From: Trichomonas vaginalis G3
Taxonomy: Eukaryota > Parabasalia > Trichomonadida > Trichomonadidae
Assembly: GCF_026262505.1 (NCBI RefSeq)
Contig: NC_067207.1
Location: forward strand, 27,682,082 to 27,746,081
Reading direction: 5' to 3'
DNA: 64,000 nt
How positions within the stretch are numbered: position 1 is the stretch's first letter; each line of letters opens with the position of its first letter. Shown piece after piece: positions 19,005 through 29,106 of the stretch. The position numbers and the translations under genes were made by a program. Under the pieces are notes generated by a model. That model was given only the letters and a program-made list of their open reading frames with translations, was not told the origin of the DNA and did no database searches.

Positions 19005-21143
19005 ATGACTCAAACGTATTATACTGAACTCTTGGAGTTAAACAAGGACTTTGTGGACATCACCACGGCATTGTACAGACTTAAAACCTTTGATCAAGAA
19101 GAACTCGCTAAAATTTGCAAAGATATCAAATCTAAAATGATTGAAACAATGAAGTATACGCCAGACATGATCTTGGAAATGATTCTAATAGCAGCCATAC
19201 ATAATAGGAGATACTGCAAATCGTATAACGCAATTTACAAAAATATTTTTAAAGAATATAGTACTCTTGTCGATGATAAAAAGTGCAAACAACTAAATTC
19301 TCTTGATTTGCTAGATGTTAATGAAGGAGAAACGATTCATAGAGCAATTATTGATGATGACATAAATTCATTTTTGTTTCTCACAGAAAAATATGGATTT
19401 AATAAAGATCAAATGCTAAAATATAATTTCTATCCAGTCAAACAAGGAGGATATTCATTACTTGAATTATGTTGCTATCATGGATCAGTAAATTGCTTTA
19501 AATTATTGAGATCAAAATTTGATTCAGAAATTACACCAGAATGTCTTAATTTTTCATTTCTTAGCGGAAATCCAAGCATCATGACTGAGTGCTTGAATTT
19601 CCAAAGACCAGGAGAAGAATGTATGCAATATGCAATCATTTCACACAATATTGATTTCGTTACTTTTTTGATGAATCAATACAACTTAAAAATCGATTTA
19701 ATAAGTTGCTTCAAATTCCATAATTTTCAGGCATTTTTAATTTATTTGGATCAAACAAATGATATCAATCAATGCTTTCTTTATTCATCCTATTTCAAAT
19801 CCCCTCGCCTTTTCCAATATTTCATTTCACATGGAGCAGATATCAATGCAAAAGATAGTAATGATGGAATGAATGCAATGCATTTTGCTGCAATTAATAA
19901 TCAAATGTATAATGTTGAAATACTCCTTTCTCTTGGTTTTGATATTAAAACTAAATCATCAAATGGAAATACTCCTCTTCATTATGCTGCTTTATATAAT
20001 TGCATCGAAATGGTAGAATATCTTTTTGCACATGGCGCAGATATTAATGCAAGAAATAATATAGGGTTAACTCCTATTTATAGTGCAACGGGTCAGAATT
20101 GTTGCCGTATCGTTGAATTCCTTATATCACATGGTGCAAAATTATATTCAAAGAATGAAGAAAATTTCACTCCACTTCATCATGCTTCAGTTTTGAATTG
20201 TAAAGAGGCAGCAGTCGTTCTCCTTAATCATGGTGAAGATATCAATGAAATAAGTACAGTTGGAATGCATTCAATTCATTACGCAGCATCTTATAATAGT
20301 ATACAAATGGTTGAATTTCTTATTTCAAGAGGTGCAGATATCAATTTAAAGATCAATAACAATACTGCTGCTCTTCATATTGCTGCCGAAAAAAATTACA
20401 TTGAATTGGCAGAATTCCTTATTAATCATGGGGCAGATGTAAATATTAAAAATCGGGTTGGATTTACACCACTTCACCGTGCTGCATTCTTAAATCATCC
20501 AGAAATGATTAAAATTTTGATTAAACATGGTGCTGATATAGAAGCAAAAGATTCTTATGGATATTCATCTCTTGCACAAGCAGCAATAAATAATTGTAAA
20601 GAGGCAGCAGAACTTTTAATTTCTCTTGGCGCGGATGTTAAGTCAGAGTATCTCGTAGTAGCAGCATTTCAAAATTGTAAGGAAGCTGCTGAAATTCTTA
20701 TTTCTCATGGTGCTGATGTTAATTTTAAAAATTCGGAAGGAAGCCCTGCACTTATTATTGCTGCAAATCATAATAGCAAAGAATTTACTGAAACTCTTAT
20801 ATTGCATGGCGCAGATATCAATCTTAAAAGTAAATCCTCTTTAACTGCACTGCATTATGCAGCAAAAACTAACAGCAAAGAAACAACAGAACTTTTAATT
20901 TCTCATGGAGCAGATGTCAACGCAATGAACCGTGATAAATGGACACCACTTCACTATGCAGCAATAAAAAATAGTAAAGAAACAGCAGAGCTTCTTATAT
21001 CACATGGCGCAGATCTCAATGCGAAAAGCAGTGATGGACTGACACCTCTTCAATATGCCAAAATATTGCGTAAAAACGAAGTAAAAGAACTTCTAATTTC
21101 TCATGGTGCAGAAGATATCTCTTTGCCATGGTGTAGATTATAG
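19005..21143 (+). CDS. DUF3447/ankyrin-repeat protein
   Basis: This 712-residue protein has the trichomonad family plan. A helical N-terminal region of about 200 residues is followed by a DUF3447-like segment (about 200-280, with C-M-Q-Y-A-I-I-S-H-N). From about residue 283 to 705 run roughly 13 ankyrin repeats of 33 residues. Each is close to a consensus ending L-I-S-H-G-A-D-I-N, with T-P-L-H-Y-A-A at the helix start. One repeat around residues 543-560 is shortened by several residues, so the register slips there. Ankyrin arrays bind partner proteins; no ligand can be inferred. The high similarity among repeats points to expansion by recombination. A related protein lies at 59364-60233. Confidence 0.93.
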   Translation: MTQTYYTELLELNKDFVDITTALYRLKTFDQEELAKICKDIKSKMIETMKYTPDMILEMILIAAIHNRRYCKSYNAIYKNIFKEYSTLVDDKKCKQLNSLDLLDVNEGETIHRAIIDDDINSFLFLTEKYGFNKDQMLKYNFYPVKQGGYSLLELCCYHGSVNCFKLLRSKFDSEITPECLNFSFLSGNPSIMTECLNFQRPGEECMQYAIISHNIDFVTFLMNQYNLKIDLISCFKFHNFQAFLIYLDQTNDINQCFLYSSYFKSPRLFQYFISHGADINAKDSNDGMNAMHFAAINNQMYNVEILLSLGFDIKTKSSNGNTPLHYAALYNCIEMVEYLFAHGADINARNNIGLTPIYSATGQNCCRIVEFLISHGAKLYSKNEENFTPLHHASVLNCKEAAVVLLNHGEDINEISTVGMHSIHYAASYNSIQMVEFLISRGADINLKINNNTAALHIAAEKNYIELAEFLINHGADVNIKNRVGFTPLHRAAFLNHPEMIKILIKHGADIEAKDSYGYSSLAQAAINNCKEAAELLISLGADVKSEYLVVAAFQNCKEAAEILISHGADVNFKNSEGSPALIIAANHNSKEFTETLILHGADINLKSKSSLTALHYAAKTNSKETTELLISHGADVNAMNRDKWTPLHYAAIKNSKETAELLISHGADLNAKSSDGLTPLQYAKILRKNEVKELLISHGAEDISLPWCRL

Positions 21144-21604
21144 AGATCATTTATTTACAAAGACATTAAAAATCTCATTATATCGATTTTATAACCTTTC
21201 AAATTTTATCAATAAAATTAAATTGATGTTTTTCAGAATCAACATTATGGTATCTGATAGGGATCATTATAATTTAATATGATATTCAGAGAAAGATAAA
21301 AGTGGTTTTACATGTAAAAAAACCAAAAAAACAATTATTTAAAATTGAATTTGCCCATTTTTTGTTTATTTGGAAAATTATGGAATTGGCTATTATTTGT
21401 GATTGTTATAACACTAGATTCAGTATCCTATTACATATCGTTAGATTGCAATCAAAATATTCAAATGGAATTTGAAATACATGGCAATCTTATTGGTACT
21501 ATTATAATTTCACATATAAAATAATATCAAGTAGCTATTCTGATACCACCTAAATAGGGATTTCTACCCAATAGAAATATTTTGGATAATTTTGCCAAAA
21601 AAAA
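21144..21604. other. Intergenic, AT-rich
   Basis: This spacer lies between two plus-strand genes. It holds the ankyrin gene's 3' end and the promoter of the BTB-like gene. No repeat, RNA gene or coding remnant was recognised. Confidence 0.5.
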
Positions 21605-22840
21605 ATGGTTTTGATTCAGCTCAATAGCCAAATACTCCAGAGAATCAATAATTATCAAGCCCTTGACAAAGTTATTTTAACAATCAACAATGTTGAAATC
21701 GCCCTCACAAAGTCATTTGCAGTTGCAATTTCAGAATCTTTTTACGCACAGTATCTTTTAGACAATAATTTTGCTAAAATTGATATTACAACCGAAGTGA
21801 AATCACCAGACACATACAATATTTTAAAAGATATTCTTCAACTCAAAAAAACGGAAATCGAATGCGATGAAACAATTTTGAAAGACATCTTTCATATTGG
21901 AACCACACTTCGGATACAAGAACTCATAGATTTATATAAAGTACATATTATTGATCAAATGAAAATCGACAAAAATAATTGCGTTCAATTACTTGAATTT
22001 TATTTCGATATTTCTTCAAAAGAAAAGATTTCCGAATGCATTGATTTTATTTCATCACATTTCTATGAAATAAACAAAGATCAACTCAAAACAATTTCTA
22101 AAAAACTTGGAATTGATATTCTTCAAAGAATATTTTGCAACGACAAACTTGAACTTGATAATGAAGATTCATTCGCTAATTTCATTATTTCCCTTACGAA
22201 AGAGAGCAAAGAGTTCTATCTTTTGATCGAAAACATTTATTTTGAGTTTTGTAATGAACAAACAATAAAAGACATCCAAAACTTAACAGATACTAATAAC
22301 TTCCAAAATATTGTGAACTCATTCGGCGATTCACTATTGAGAATAAAGAATCACAGCTCTAAAAACAGAAACAAGATTATTGTTACATTAGTCACAAATT
22401 ATTTCGAAAGTGGAAATGTTGAAATGTCTGCTTCATCTATATGTGCGGGCTCAATCAGTGACATTAATAAATATAGAAATGATGTTTCTTTTGCTACACA
22501 AGATATCCCTAATTCGTGGGTTCAGTGGAAGCTAAAACAAAACTATGCTATCCAGCCTAATGAATATATTATTCGATCATGTCCTCAGTCACAGCCTAAG
22601 GTTCAACCACAAACATGGAGAGTTGAAGGTACTACTATTAACGGAGAAACAAAAATCATCCATGAAGTAAATAAATCACCTCTTAATAAAGGAGAAATCC
22701 GTAAATATCATTTAAATACAGAAGACAAATTTATATCATTCAAATTAATTCAAACAGATAGAAATTATTTCGATAATGATCATTTAGTTCTAGATGTTTT
22801 TGACTTTTCAGGAAATTTATTTGAAAAATCTAGTAGTTGA
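21605..22840 (+). CDS. BTB/BACK-like protein with discoidin-like C-terminal domain
   Basis: This 411-residue protein begins with a degenerate BTB-like fold (about residues 20-115: a V-I-L-T-I-N-N-V strand, a helix with A-V-A-I-S-E-S-F, then a leucine-rich helical end). A helical BACK-like region follows to about 270. The C-terminal 140 residues (about 270-405) look like an F5/8-type galactose-binding beta sandwich, with S-W-V-Q-W-K-L near 305 and Y-I-I-R-S-C. Proteins of this layout form large families in trichomonads. No biochemical role is established from sequence. The frame stays open for about 55 codons past the TGA stop at 22838-22840. Confidence 0.6.
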   Translation: MVLIQLNSQILQRINNYQALDKVILTINNVEIALTKSFAVAISESFYAQYLLDNNFAKIDITTEVKSPDTYNILKDILQLKKTEIECDETILKDIFHIGTTLRIQELIDLYKVHIIDQMKIDKNNCVQLLEFYFDISSKEKISECIDFISSHFYEINKDQLKTISKKLGIDILQRIFCNDKLELDNEDSFANFIISLTKESKEFYLLIENIYFEFCNEQTIKDIQNLTDTNNFQNIVNSFGDSLLRIKNHSSKNRNKIIVTLVTNYFESGNVEMSASSICAGSISDINKYRNDVSFATQDIPNSWVQWKLKQNYAIQPNEYIIRSCPQSQPKVQPQTWRVEGTTINGETKIIHEVNKSPLNKGEIRKYHLNTEDKFISFKLIQTDRNYFDNDHLVLDVFDFSGNLFEKSSS

Positions 22841-23647
22841 AGACATTTCCATCATTTGAAAATCGAATGTCATGTCTTCCATTCTAAGTGTATTCGAACA
22901 AAAGTCCTCCAATTTGTTAACACAATTATCTGTGATGTATTTGAAAACATTCATACATTTCGAACAGTAGACATTGACTCATTCGACGCCAAAAATGTTA
23001 CAAATCGATAGATGACTTGTATCATGTCTTACTTCTTTATGAAATACTCTAGATAATGATGATAAAATTTTTATTTTACAAAACTAAATCCTTTTTTATT
23101 ATATTATTTATCAACTTATTTTCATATTTTTCCAGTCTAGCTCTTAAAAATTGAGCGATATGAGATATTTTCTCTCCAAAATTATGAAAACGAGTTAAAC
23201 TTATTTTCCAACATGCAAGCTTAAAAATATGTATTTAATTAACATTAAATTGTTTGCAACTATTGTAATGTATCATTAAAGTTGTCGTTTCATTCATCGT
23301 GTGTAAAATATCAGTGAAAATTAACATTAAGGATGAACTTACCACTCTCATACATCCTATGAAAAAATCAATATATCCTTATTTTAATAGCAGAAAAGTA
23401 TAGCAGCTATATTAGGTACTATATAGGAATTTATATTTACTTTCTCCTGACCAAAAATATCAACTTTTGACCTTAGAAAAAGCTTGTGTATAAAAAAAAA
23501 TTAAAAAAAATTATGAGAATGTGAGAAAGTAGTAAATACACCCTTAAAAAGAAGAATTGAAAGGTTACATCATTCGGGTGTAAGCGAAACCTGAAAAACA
23601 AAATATGTATTTAATTTAAAACAAACAGTTATAAAAAACTTTTTTAT
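22841..23647. other. Convergent intergenic region with a possible coding remnant
   Basis: This 800-base region lies between the 3' ends of the BTB-like gene and the SAC-like gene. The first 165 bases are less AT-biased than the rest and are open on both strands. On the plus strand the frame continues that of the BTB-like gene to a TAG near 23009. It may be a former C-terminal extension or a remnant; the rest is ordinary AT-rich spacer with short A and T runs. Confidence 0.3.
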
Positions 23648-26600
23648 TTATTTAACATTAACAATTAGTGCTTTTGCAGTTGGCAAGTTGAAATTTCCGT
23701 AGCTTTCGGTGTAATACACTGTCAATTGACGGAATTCAAGAGGTGAAGGAAGCAACAATCTTTGCATTCCACTCATTTTAGGAATATAGTATCTGAAGAA
23801 CTTTTCTCCTCCTTGTGAATCCTGAACGAAAATCGCTATTGATTTGATATTCGTCATATCAGAAATTTCGATTCCTGAAGTAACAGCGTTTGTGAAATCT
23901 CCTTGTTCATTTAGTGGCATGATTATGGAGAGTTTCTGTTGACTGTTCGATATCAATCTCGTCTTGATTGTCGAGCAATCGCATGAAGGGATGTTTTTGT
24001 CTGTTTTCGGATAACTTTCTTTTATGTAAACATCATCTTTTTCGAAATCGAAACCAGTTATTCCGATGTCATTTCCAACAAAAACGAAAGAGAAGACACG
24101 ACCAACAGCTTCAATAGTAGCAGATCTATTTCCAGGGGGTAAGAAATGCAAAACATCATTTCCAAACAAAATATCAACAGGATTTTTCGTTTTGACAATG
24201 ATATTTCTAAAAAGAGCTTTTTGTTTCAAAAGCAAATCAACTTTGACGTAATTGACTTCGGGAGTCCATTCCTTACCTGTTGCAAGCATCTGTTCGAAGC
24301 TGACACCGTTCTTTCCAATTGGAAGTTGATTGATAACGACGAAAGGACTTTTTTCATAGAATTTTCCATCTTCTTTTCCTATGAAAGGATACAAATTATT
24401 TGCCATTCTCGCGTTCAATGTCACCAACTTCGTAACACTTGCTGTCATCTTGAATCTCTTATCAGAACATGACAAACAGAGTTTGCAAGTGTTGTTTGGA
24501 TCACTGACGGAATCCTGAGAATCATTAGGTTTATCGCAATGTCTACAAAAATATTTTCTACACAAAGAACATCTGTAATCAGCTGGTCTTCCGCAATTAC
24601 AAATAATTCCTTCTTGTTCAACATTCGATGGCATCAGTCTGAATATGGATTCAGCCAACACAATCCCTGGATTCATTTTAGGATCGAGTTTCGTCACTTT
24701 GTGGAGATATTCTGTCAAAGGCATCAAAGCACATAATCTTCTTTCTTCCCATTGAATGAATGCGTCATGGCTTGGCTCTTCCCAGAATTCGAGCTTGTCT
24801 GTGATAGGACTTAAAGGTATTTGAGGACGCTGCAATATCTGTGGTAATGTTTTGCAGCCAAATACTTTGATTCCTAATAAAATAAATTTGTCAAAAGGTG
24901 ACGAAAAATCAAAAACAAGAAATCGAACTAAAGAAAGATAAGGAGCAATACATTCGTGCCTGTAATGATTAGGCTCGGGTGGAGTAATGGATAATGAGAT
25001 CCTCTGTTCCCCTGTACTCAAAGCAATGTTTGAAATAACAGGGAAAATGCGATTGGCATATGGACCGCCGTAAATGGTTAATGAAGATGGTGTAGGACGG
25101 CGATCGTAGAAACTGGGAAGCCGTATAACAACTTCTGTAACAAAACATGGCTCATTTAACATAATGACAATTGGGGTGTCAGAATTTGTCAAAATTGCCT
25201 GTCTCATTTCGAAAAGTGGTCGAGCGGCTGGTGATGACAAGATACAGGCACCTGGTTCATCTGATACGCATCGGATTCGCTCGAAAACGCTGGGAAATGT
25301 CATTGGAAGGTTAGGTTTGTTGGGAGAGCCGTCAAAAACGGCCCAGGCTTTGAGTCTCGCTTGGTCATCGGATCCTTGCTTGCGGCGCTTGAAGGGGACA
25401 CTGCGGTTGTCCTTTTTGGCCGCACGTAAAATATCCGAAATAGAAAATGAGTCGGAATCGGCTGATAAATTGGAAACAAGGTTGCCAGAGTTGATAGTTG
25501 CAGTCGTGATATGCTCTAGGATCGATTTGTTGTAGGAAGGGTCGAGTTGAACTTTATTGATGAATTTGAAGACGGATCTCGTAGCAACTACGAACAAACC
25601 GAAGTTGCATCTGTCGAGACCATCTTGGCTGGTGACAACGATCGCTGAATCTTGTTTTACAGTGAATTTTATTTTATCTCTGTCCATAAAACCAGAAGAA
25701 ATTGTTGTTTTGTCTAGTAATTCGTCTGTTAGCTTCGCAACAATCTGTAAGGCTTGGTCAAATGGCATTGATTTCTTGAGATTTGACCAATCAACATTTT
25801 TAACAGAAAGAGCTAAGCTGTCACCTACAAATGTTAAACTTTCTTTGAAAGCTCTGTCTACATCACCTCCTTCTTTATTAAAATCAATGATGTTTAGCTT
25901 AGGAATTCCAAAAACTGCATTTGTTCGAACAATCCATACAGGAATTGTAGAATAAGGGACTAAATCTGGAGTTACACTATTTGGAACATATGAAATTGGT
26001 GTACAGCCTCGTAAAATGATTTGAGATTGAATTTCAATTGATTCTCCTACATAATTAGTAAAAATAAGTTCGACAATGGTCTGGTTGCCAAGGCCGCCTG
26101 TTTGGTTGGTTCCTCTCACAGCATTAACTGGACCACAAGTCTCACAAATAACTCTTGTAATTTGGTAGATTTCGTACTTGCCAAATGTGTTCACGTTGAA
26201 TAGACCTTCAATAATATTGGGACAAATCTTGCCAATTGTGAAGAAATCGAAAACTTGGGAGATATATCTGTTGATAATGCAATCATTTGATGGTTTGCAG
26301 CTTAATGGCATGGACAAATCATATGTATGACATATGAAGTGTCCGTATTTAATTGGATATGATTCTATGATGCTTAGAATTTTTTGTTCATTTTGAGTTA
26401 ATGAATATTTATTTGCTACAACGTAAACGAGCGAATCCACTGAATAAACTTGATGTTTCTTGAATAATAAGCCTGCATCTGAAACAGATTTAATAAAACA
26501 AATTATTGTTGCATTTCCTACTGGAAACATTCCAGCAATCATATAATAATTATAGATCTTAACATTATCTTCATGATTCTTGATTCGGTTTATAGCATCA

Positions 26601-26764
26601 TCCTTACTTCGAAAATTATCATATTCTGAAACTCCAGAAAATGAAGGATATCCGCGATCTGGATCAAAATATATAATCTGTGCATCATTTCTATCTGGAA
26701 GTTCCAATACAGCATATGAGCCATGTTGCTCGGTGACAATATAAGTCGCCGAAGGAACCCTCAT
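23648..26764 (-). CDS. SAC-domain protein, probable pseudophosphatase (SAC9-like plan)
   Basis: This 1038-residue protein has an N-terminal SAC phosphoinositide-phosphatase fold (about residues 1-410). It keeps the family's R-G-x-N-x-x-G-x-x-x-N-x-x-V-E segment near residue 225 and the V-D-W-x-N-L-K-K block near 340. The catalytic motif, normally C-x5-R within R-T-N-C-x-D-C-L-D-R-T-N, reads T-S-Q-D-G-L-D-R-C-N near residues 382-391: serine replaces the nucleophilic cysteine. It is therefore probably inactive and may bind lipid or protein instead. A galactose-binding-like region lies near 520-640. A cysteine cluster near 719-765 (C-N-C-G, then C-S-L-C, C-R-H-C, C-K-L-C, and C-S) should bind zinc. 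A long C-terminal region of beta character follows. I start at the ATG at 26764. Confidence 0.7.
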   Translation of the reverse strand: MRVPSATYIVTEQHGSYAVLELPDRNDAQIIYFDPDRGYPSFSGVSEYDNFRSKDDAINRIKNHEDNVKIYNYYMIAGMFPVGNATIICFIKSVSDAGLLFKKHQVYSVDSLVYVVANKYSLTQNEQKILSIIESYPIKYGHFICHTYDLSMPLSCKPSNDCIINRYISQVFDFFTIGKICPNIIEGLFNVNTFGKYEIYQITRVICETCGPVNAVRGTNQTGGLGNQTIVELIFTNYVGESIEIQSQIILRGCTPISYVPNSVTPDLVPYSTIPVWIVRTNAVFGIPKLNIIDFNKEGGDVDRAFKESLTFVGDSLALSVKNVDWSNLKKSMPFDQALQIVAKLTDELLDKTTISSGFMDRDKIKFTVKQDSAIVVTSQDGLDRCNFGLFVVATRSVFKFINKVQLDPSYNKSILEHITTATINSGNLVSNLSADSDSFSISDILRAAKKDNRSVPFKRRKQGSDDQARLKAWAVFDGSPNKPNLPMTFPSVFERIRCVSDEPGACILSSPAARPLFEMRQAILTNSDTPIVIMLNEPCFVTEVVIRLPSFYDRRPTPSSLTIYGGPYANRIFPVISNIALSTGEQRISLSITPPEPNHYRHECIAPYLSLVRFLVFDFSSPFDKFILLGIKVFGCKTLPQILQRPQIPLSPITDKLEFWEEPSHDAFIQWEERRLCALMPLTEYLHKVTKLDPKMNPGIVLAESIFRLMPSNVEQEGIICNCGRPADYRCSLCRKYFCRHCDKPNDSQDSVSDPNNTCKLCLSCSDKRFKMTASVTKLVTLNARMANNLYPFIGKEDGKFYEKSPFVVINQLPIGKNGVSFEQMLATGKEWTPEVNYVKVDLLLKQKALFRNIIVKTKNPVDILFGNDVLHFLPPGNRSATIEAVGRVFSFVFVGNDIGITGFDFEKDDVYIKESYPKTDKNIPSCDCSTIKTRLISNSQQKLSIIMPLNEQGDFTNAVTSGIEISDMTNIKSIAIFVQDSQGGEKFFRYYIPKMSGMQRLLLPSPLEFRQLTVYYTESYGNFNLPTAKALIVNVK

Positions 26765-27185
26765 TAAAAGTGACACTTACTTAAAAAAAAAGATTATATA
26801 GCTTATCCTTTTATATTATCATCTTTTTGACACTCATCTGAGAACTGAGGCTTATACGCTTTGCAAACAAATATAATGATCATTATTTTATCAATTAATA
26901 ATTTAATGCTATATTACCACATTATAACATGAAATAACGTTCTGCATTAAATTTGAAAATGTTTCGAAAATATTCTTTCCCGCACAGACGGCAGGATATT
27001 GAAGGTATAAAGGAAAAAAAAAGAATACGTCACTTTTTGTATGAGTATTAAAAAATGCTTTATAAATAATAGGAATTAAAAACTGCTAATATCTTATGTT
27101 GGATACTAAAAGTGCCATGAAAATATGAATCAAAATTGAGAGCTTTTTCGAATTTTTTTATCAAAAAATACGTTAATTGAATAAA
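26765..27185. other. Divergent intergenic region
   Basis: This AT-rich region lies between the divergent starts of the SAC-like gene and the next gene. It should contain both promoters. No defined element was recognised. Confidence 0.45.
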
Positions 27186-28040
27186 ATGTTTCGTGCTCAA
27201 CCTGTTTGCTCGAAATATCTAGATCTAGCCGAAAAAGCACGCGCTTATGATAGGCACACCTATGCTCTTAAACACAATCCACATAGGCCGATTTCAAAGA
27301 AACCTAACGTTGCACAAATATTTTATATCAACAGGCAAAGGAAGAATGAAGAGCTTGAAATGGCTAAAAGGAATGATGTTAAAAACAGCCAGAACATTGA
27401 TAGTATTTGGAAAAAGGCCCATGGTATCCCAATTCAAGAAGACTTTTTTGCGACAACACCTAAAATACAAAGTCGCTCAGCTCAACTTCCTTGGAGTGAA
27501 AGACTTAAATACTGCGAAGCTGAATTTCCAACTGAAAACGAAAAGGGAATTTCATCTTCTTCATCTTCTTTGAGCAATAGCAGATGCGAAAGCTCTAACA
27601 GAAGTCAGTCTTCTTTTACACAAGAGCTCGAATCTGGAATGCATGTTAACTACAATTCAAGACAGAAGACACCAGGTAGGCGAACTCCAAAACAGGATGA
27701 TTACGAGCTAGTATATGATAAGCGTCCTACAGAAAAGTCAAACAAGAATGGTGTTACCCCAAAACCGCAAAAACGCGCTAAAAGTTCAAACAAATATCAA
27801 TCATCTCAGTCTCCAATACCTGAGTCACCTGATAATAATAGCGTACCACAAAACAATGCCGAGAGTAATGTGCAGGATTCTAAACAGATGAATGGAGAGT
27901 ACAACTCCAATCTAGTTTCACTTAACACATTTACAAATAACCTTGAAAAGGCAATGAACCACGAAACAGATGAAGAAGAATCAGAAGGACTTCTAGATCA
28001 GATGCTAGATAATAAGAATGAACAAAACTCCAACAATTAA
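27186..28040 (+). CDS. Unknown Ser/Asn-rich protein
   Basis: This 284-residue protein belongs to no family I know. The first 110 residues are basic and may form helices (for example N-R-Q-R-K-N-E-E-L-E-M-A-K). After that it is low complexity: a serine run near 123-130, then Lys/Pro/Ser-rich sequence, and a Glu-rich end (D-E-E-E-S-E-G-L-L-D-Q-M-L). The hydrophobic terminal stretch could be a short binding helix. I use the ATG at 27186 because the only codon that could start it upstream is a TTG. Its 3' end has a TTAATTAAG tail typical of polyadenylation regions here. Confidence 0.7.
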   Translation: MFRAQPVCSKYLDLAEKARAYDRHTYALKHNPHRPISKKPNVAQIFYINRQRKNEELEMAKRNDVKNSQNIDSIWKKAHGIPIQEDFFATTPKIQSRSAQLPWSERLKYCEAEFPTENEKGISSSSSSLSNSRCESSNRSQSSFTQELESGMHVNYNSRQKTPGRRTPKQDDYELVYDKRPTEKSNKNGVTPKPQKRAKSSNKYQSSQSPIPESPDNNSVPQNNAESNVQDSKQMNGEYNSNLVSLNTFTNNLEKAMNHETDEEESEGLLDQMLDNKNEQNSNN

Positions 28041-28569
28041 TTAAGTATTATTATTAAATAAACATGTATGATATTTATATTATTCACTTTATAATCAAAC
28101 ATTTAAATTTTAATAGATTTCGTATAGTTATCCATTAGTCTAAACAAGTGTTATTAATTGGATTCAAATTTCGATCCCAATTAGTGGCAATCTAATAAAA
28201 TGCATTAGATTAAGGATGTAATCGTGAAAGATTGATTATTTTATCTATTCGTTATTACAATAAAACATGCAGATGTTTATTACTGCACAAGAGCATCCTC
28301 TCATGAAAATAATGATGAAGTGCATTGAAATATAAGAAGTGAATAAAGTTGATGCTGCATTACATGATGTTAAGAATGAAATGGTGAAAAGATATCGAAG
28401 TATTGAACATTTTTATATGATATTAACAACTAAAATCAATGCTGAAACTTATTTTAATTGTATCCCTCGTTCATCAGCTGATTTCATTTGGTAAATATCC
28501 ATAAGATTTTAACTATCCCCTAAATATTTTCGAATCCCCCACATAAGAAAATTTAGTCCTCTTTCAAGA
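28041..28569. other. Intergenic with a possible decayed coding segment
   Basis: This region separates two plus-strand genes. Besides AT-rich spacer it contains, at 28267-28494, a frame interrupted by one stop that looks protein-like; it is listed separately. Confidence 0.4.
28267..28494 (+). pseudogene. Possible decayed short host gene fragment
   Basis: A frame of 76 codons starts at an ATG (M-Q-M-F-I-T-A-Q-E-H-P-L) and ends at a TAA at 28492-28494, with one internal TAA after codon 22. Both halves have protein-like composition (for example V-D-A-A-L-H-D-V-K-N-E-M-V-K-R-Y). It may be a host pseudogene or leftover exon. No family was recognised, and chance cannot be excluded. Confidence 0.22.
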
Positions 28570-29010
28570 ATGACTGAAAATACTAAAGTAAGCCCCAAAC
28601 TTTTAGAACAAGCACTTAAAAGCTGCGATGAAGCTTTGATTAGGTTTGTTCTTGACAAAACAGTTGAAGATCAGATTCCAGCATACATACAACCAATTCC
28701 ACCAAATCTTTTAGCTACATTCCTCCGTTCTTTCAATAAATTCTTAATTTCCGAGCCGCAATATCTCAAGACAATACTTCCATGGATAGAAAATCTTATA
28801 GAAATACATCAATTATCAATAGCTGCATCTGGAGAATGTCAAAGGAAGCTATCTGAACTCCAACACACTCTCAAGCAAAGAACACAACAGATTGGCCAAT
28901 TTGTAGAAGCCTACGCGGTTACACAATTTGTTCTTCACGAAAGAGAAGGCCAAGGTGTTGGTCTTCCAATTAACGATGAAGATATGCAATCACTTAATGA
29001 AGATGAATAG
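28570..29010 (+). CDS. Stand-alone UTP12-domain protein
   Basis: This 146-residue protein consists almost wholly of a UTP12 (Dip2/Utp12) helical domain, normally found at the C-terminus of WD-repeat proteins of the small-subunit processome such as Utp12, Utp13, Utp5 and Utp4-associated factors. The matching stretch is residues 42-122: L-A-T-F-L-R-S-F-N-K-F-L, then L-P-W-I-E-N-L-I-E-I-H, then L-K-Q-R-T-Q-Q-I and a final hydrophobic helix. No propeller precedes it. The ATG at 28570 is the first in frame, and the 500 bases upstream hold no WD repeats. It probably pairs with another UTP12 protein in pre-rRNA processing, or it is a truncated paralogue. Confidence 0.65.
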   Translation: MTENTKVSPKLLEQALKSCDEALIRFVLDKTVEDQIPAYIQPIPPNLLATFLRSFNKFLISEPQYLKTILPWIENLIEIHQLSIAASGECQRKLSELQHTLKQRTQQIGQFVEAYAVTQFVLHEREGQGVGLPINDEDMQSLNEDE

Positions 29011-29106
29011 AGATATATTGATAAATAGAGGAAAAATAGATTATTATTTTGAATATACATTAAATAAATATTTTGTCTTATTTAATTACAAACATACAAT
29101 TATTTA

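Noticed and set aside
22841-23010. Extra gene or exon after the BTB-like gene, open on both strands
   Set aside because: It is short, lacks its own ATG-led frame with family features and ends quickly; kept only as a possible remnant.
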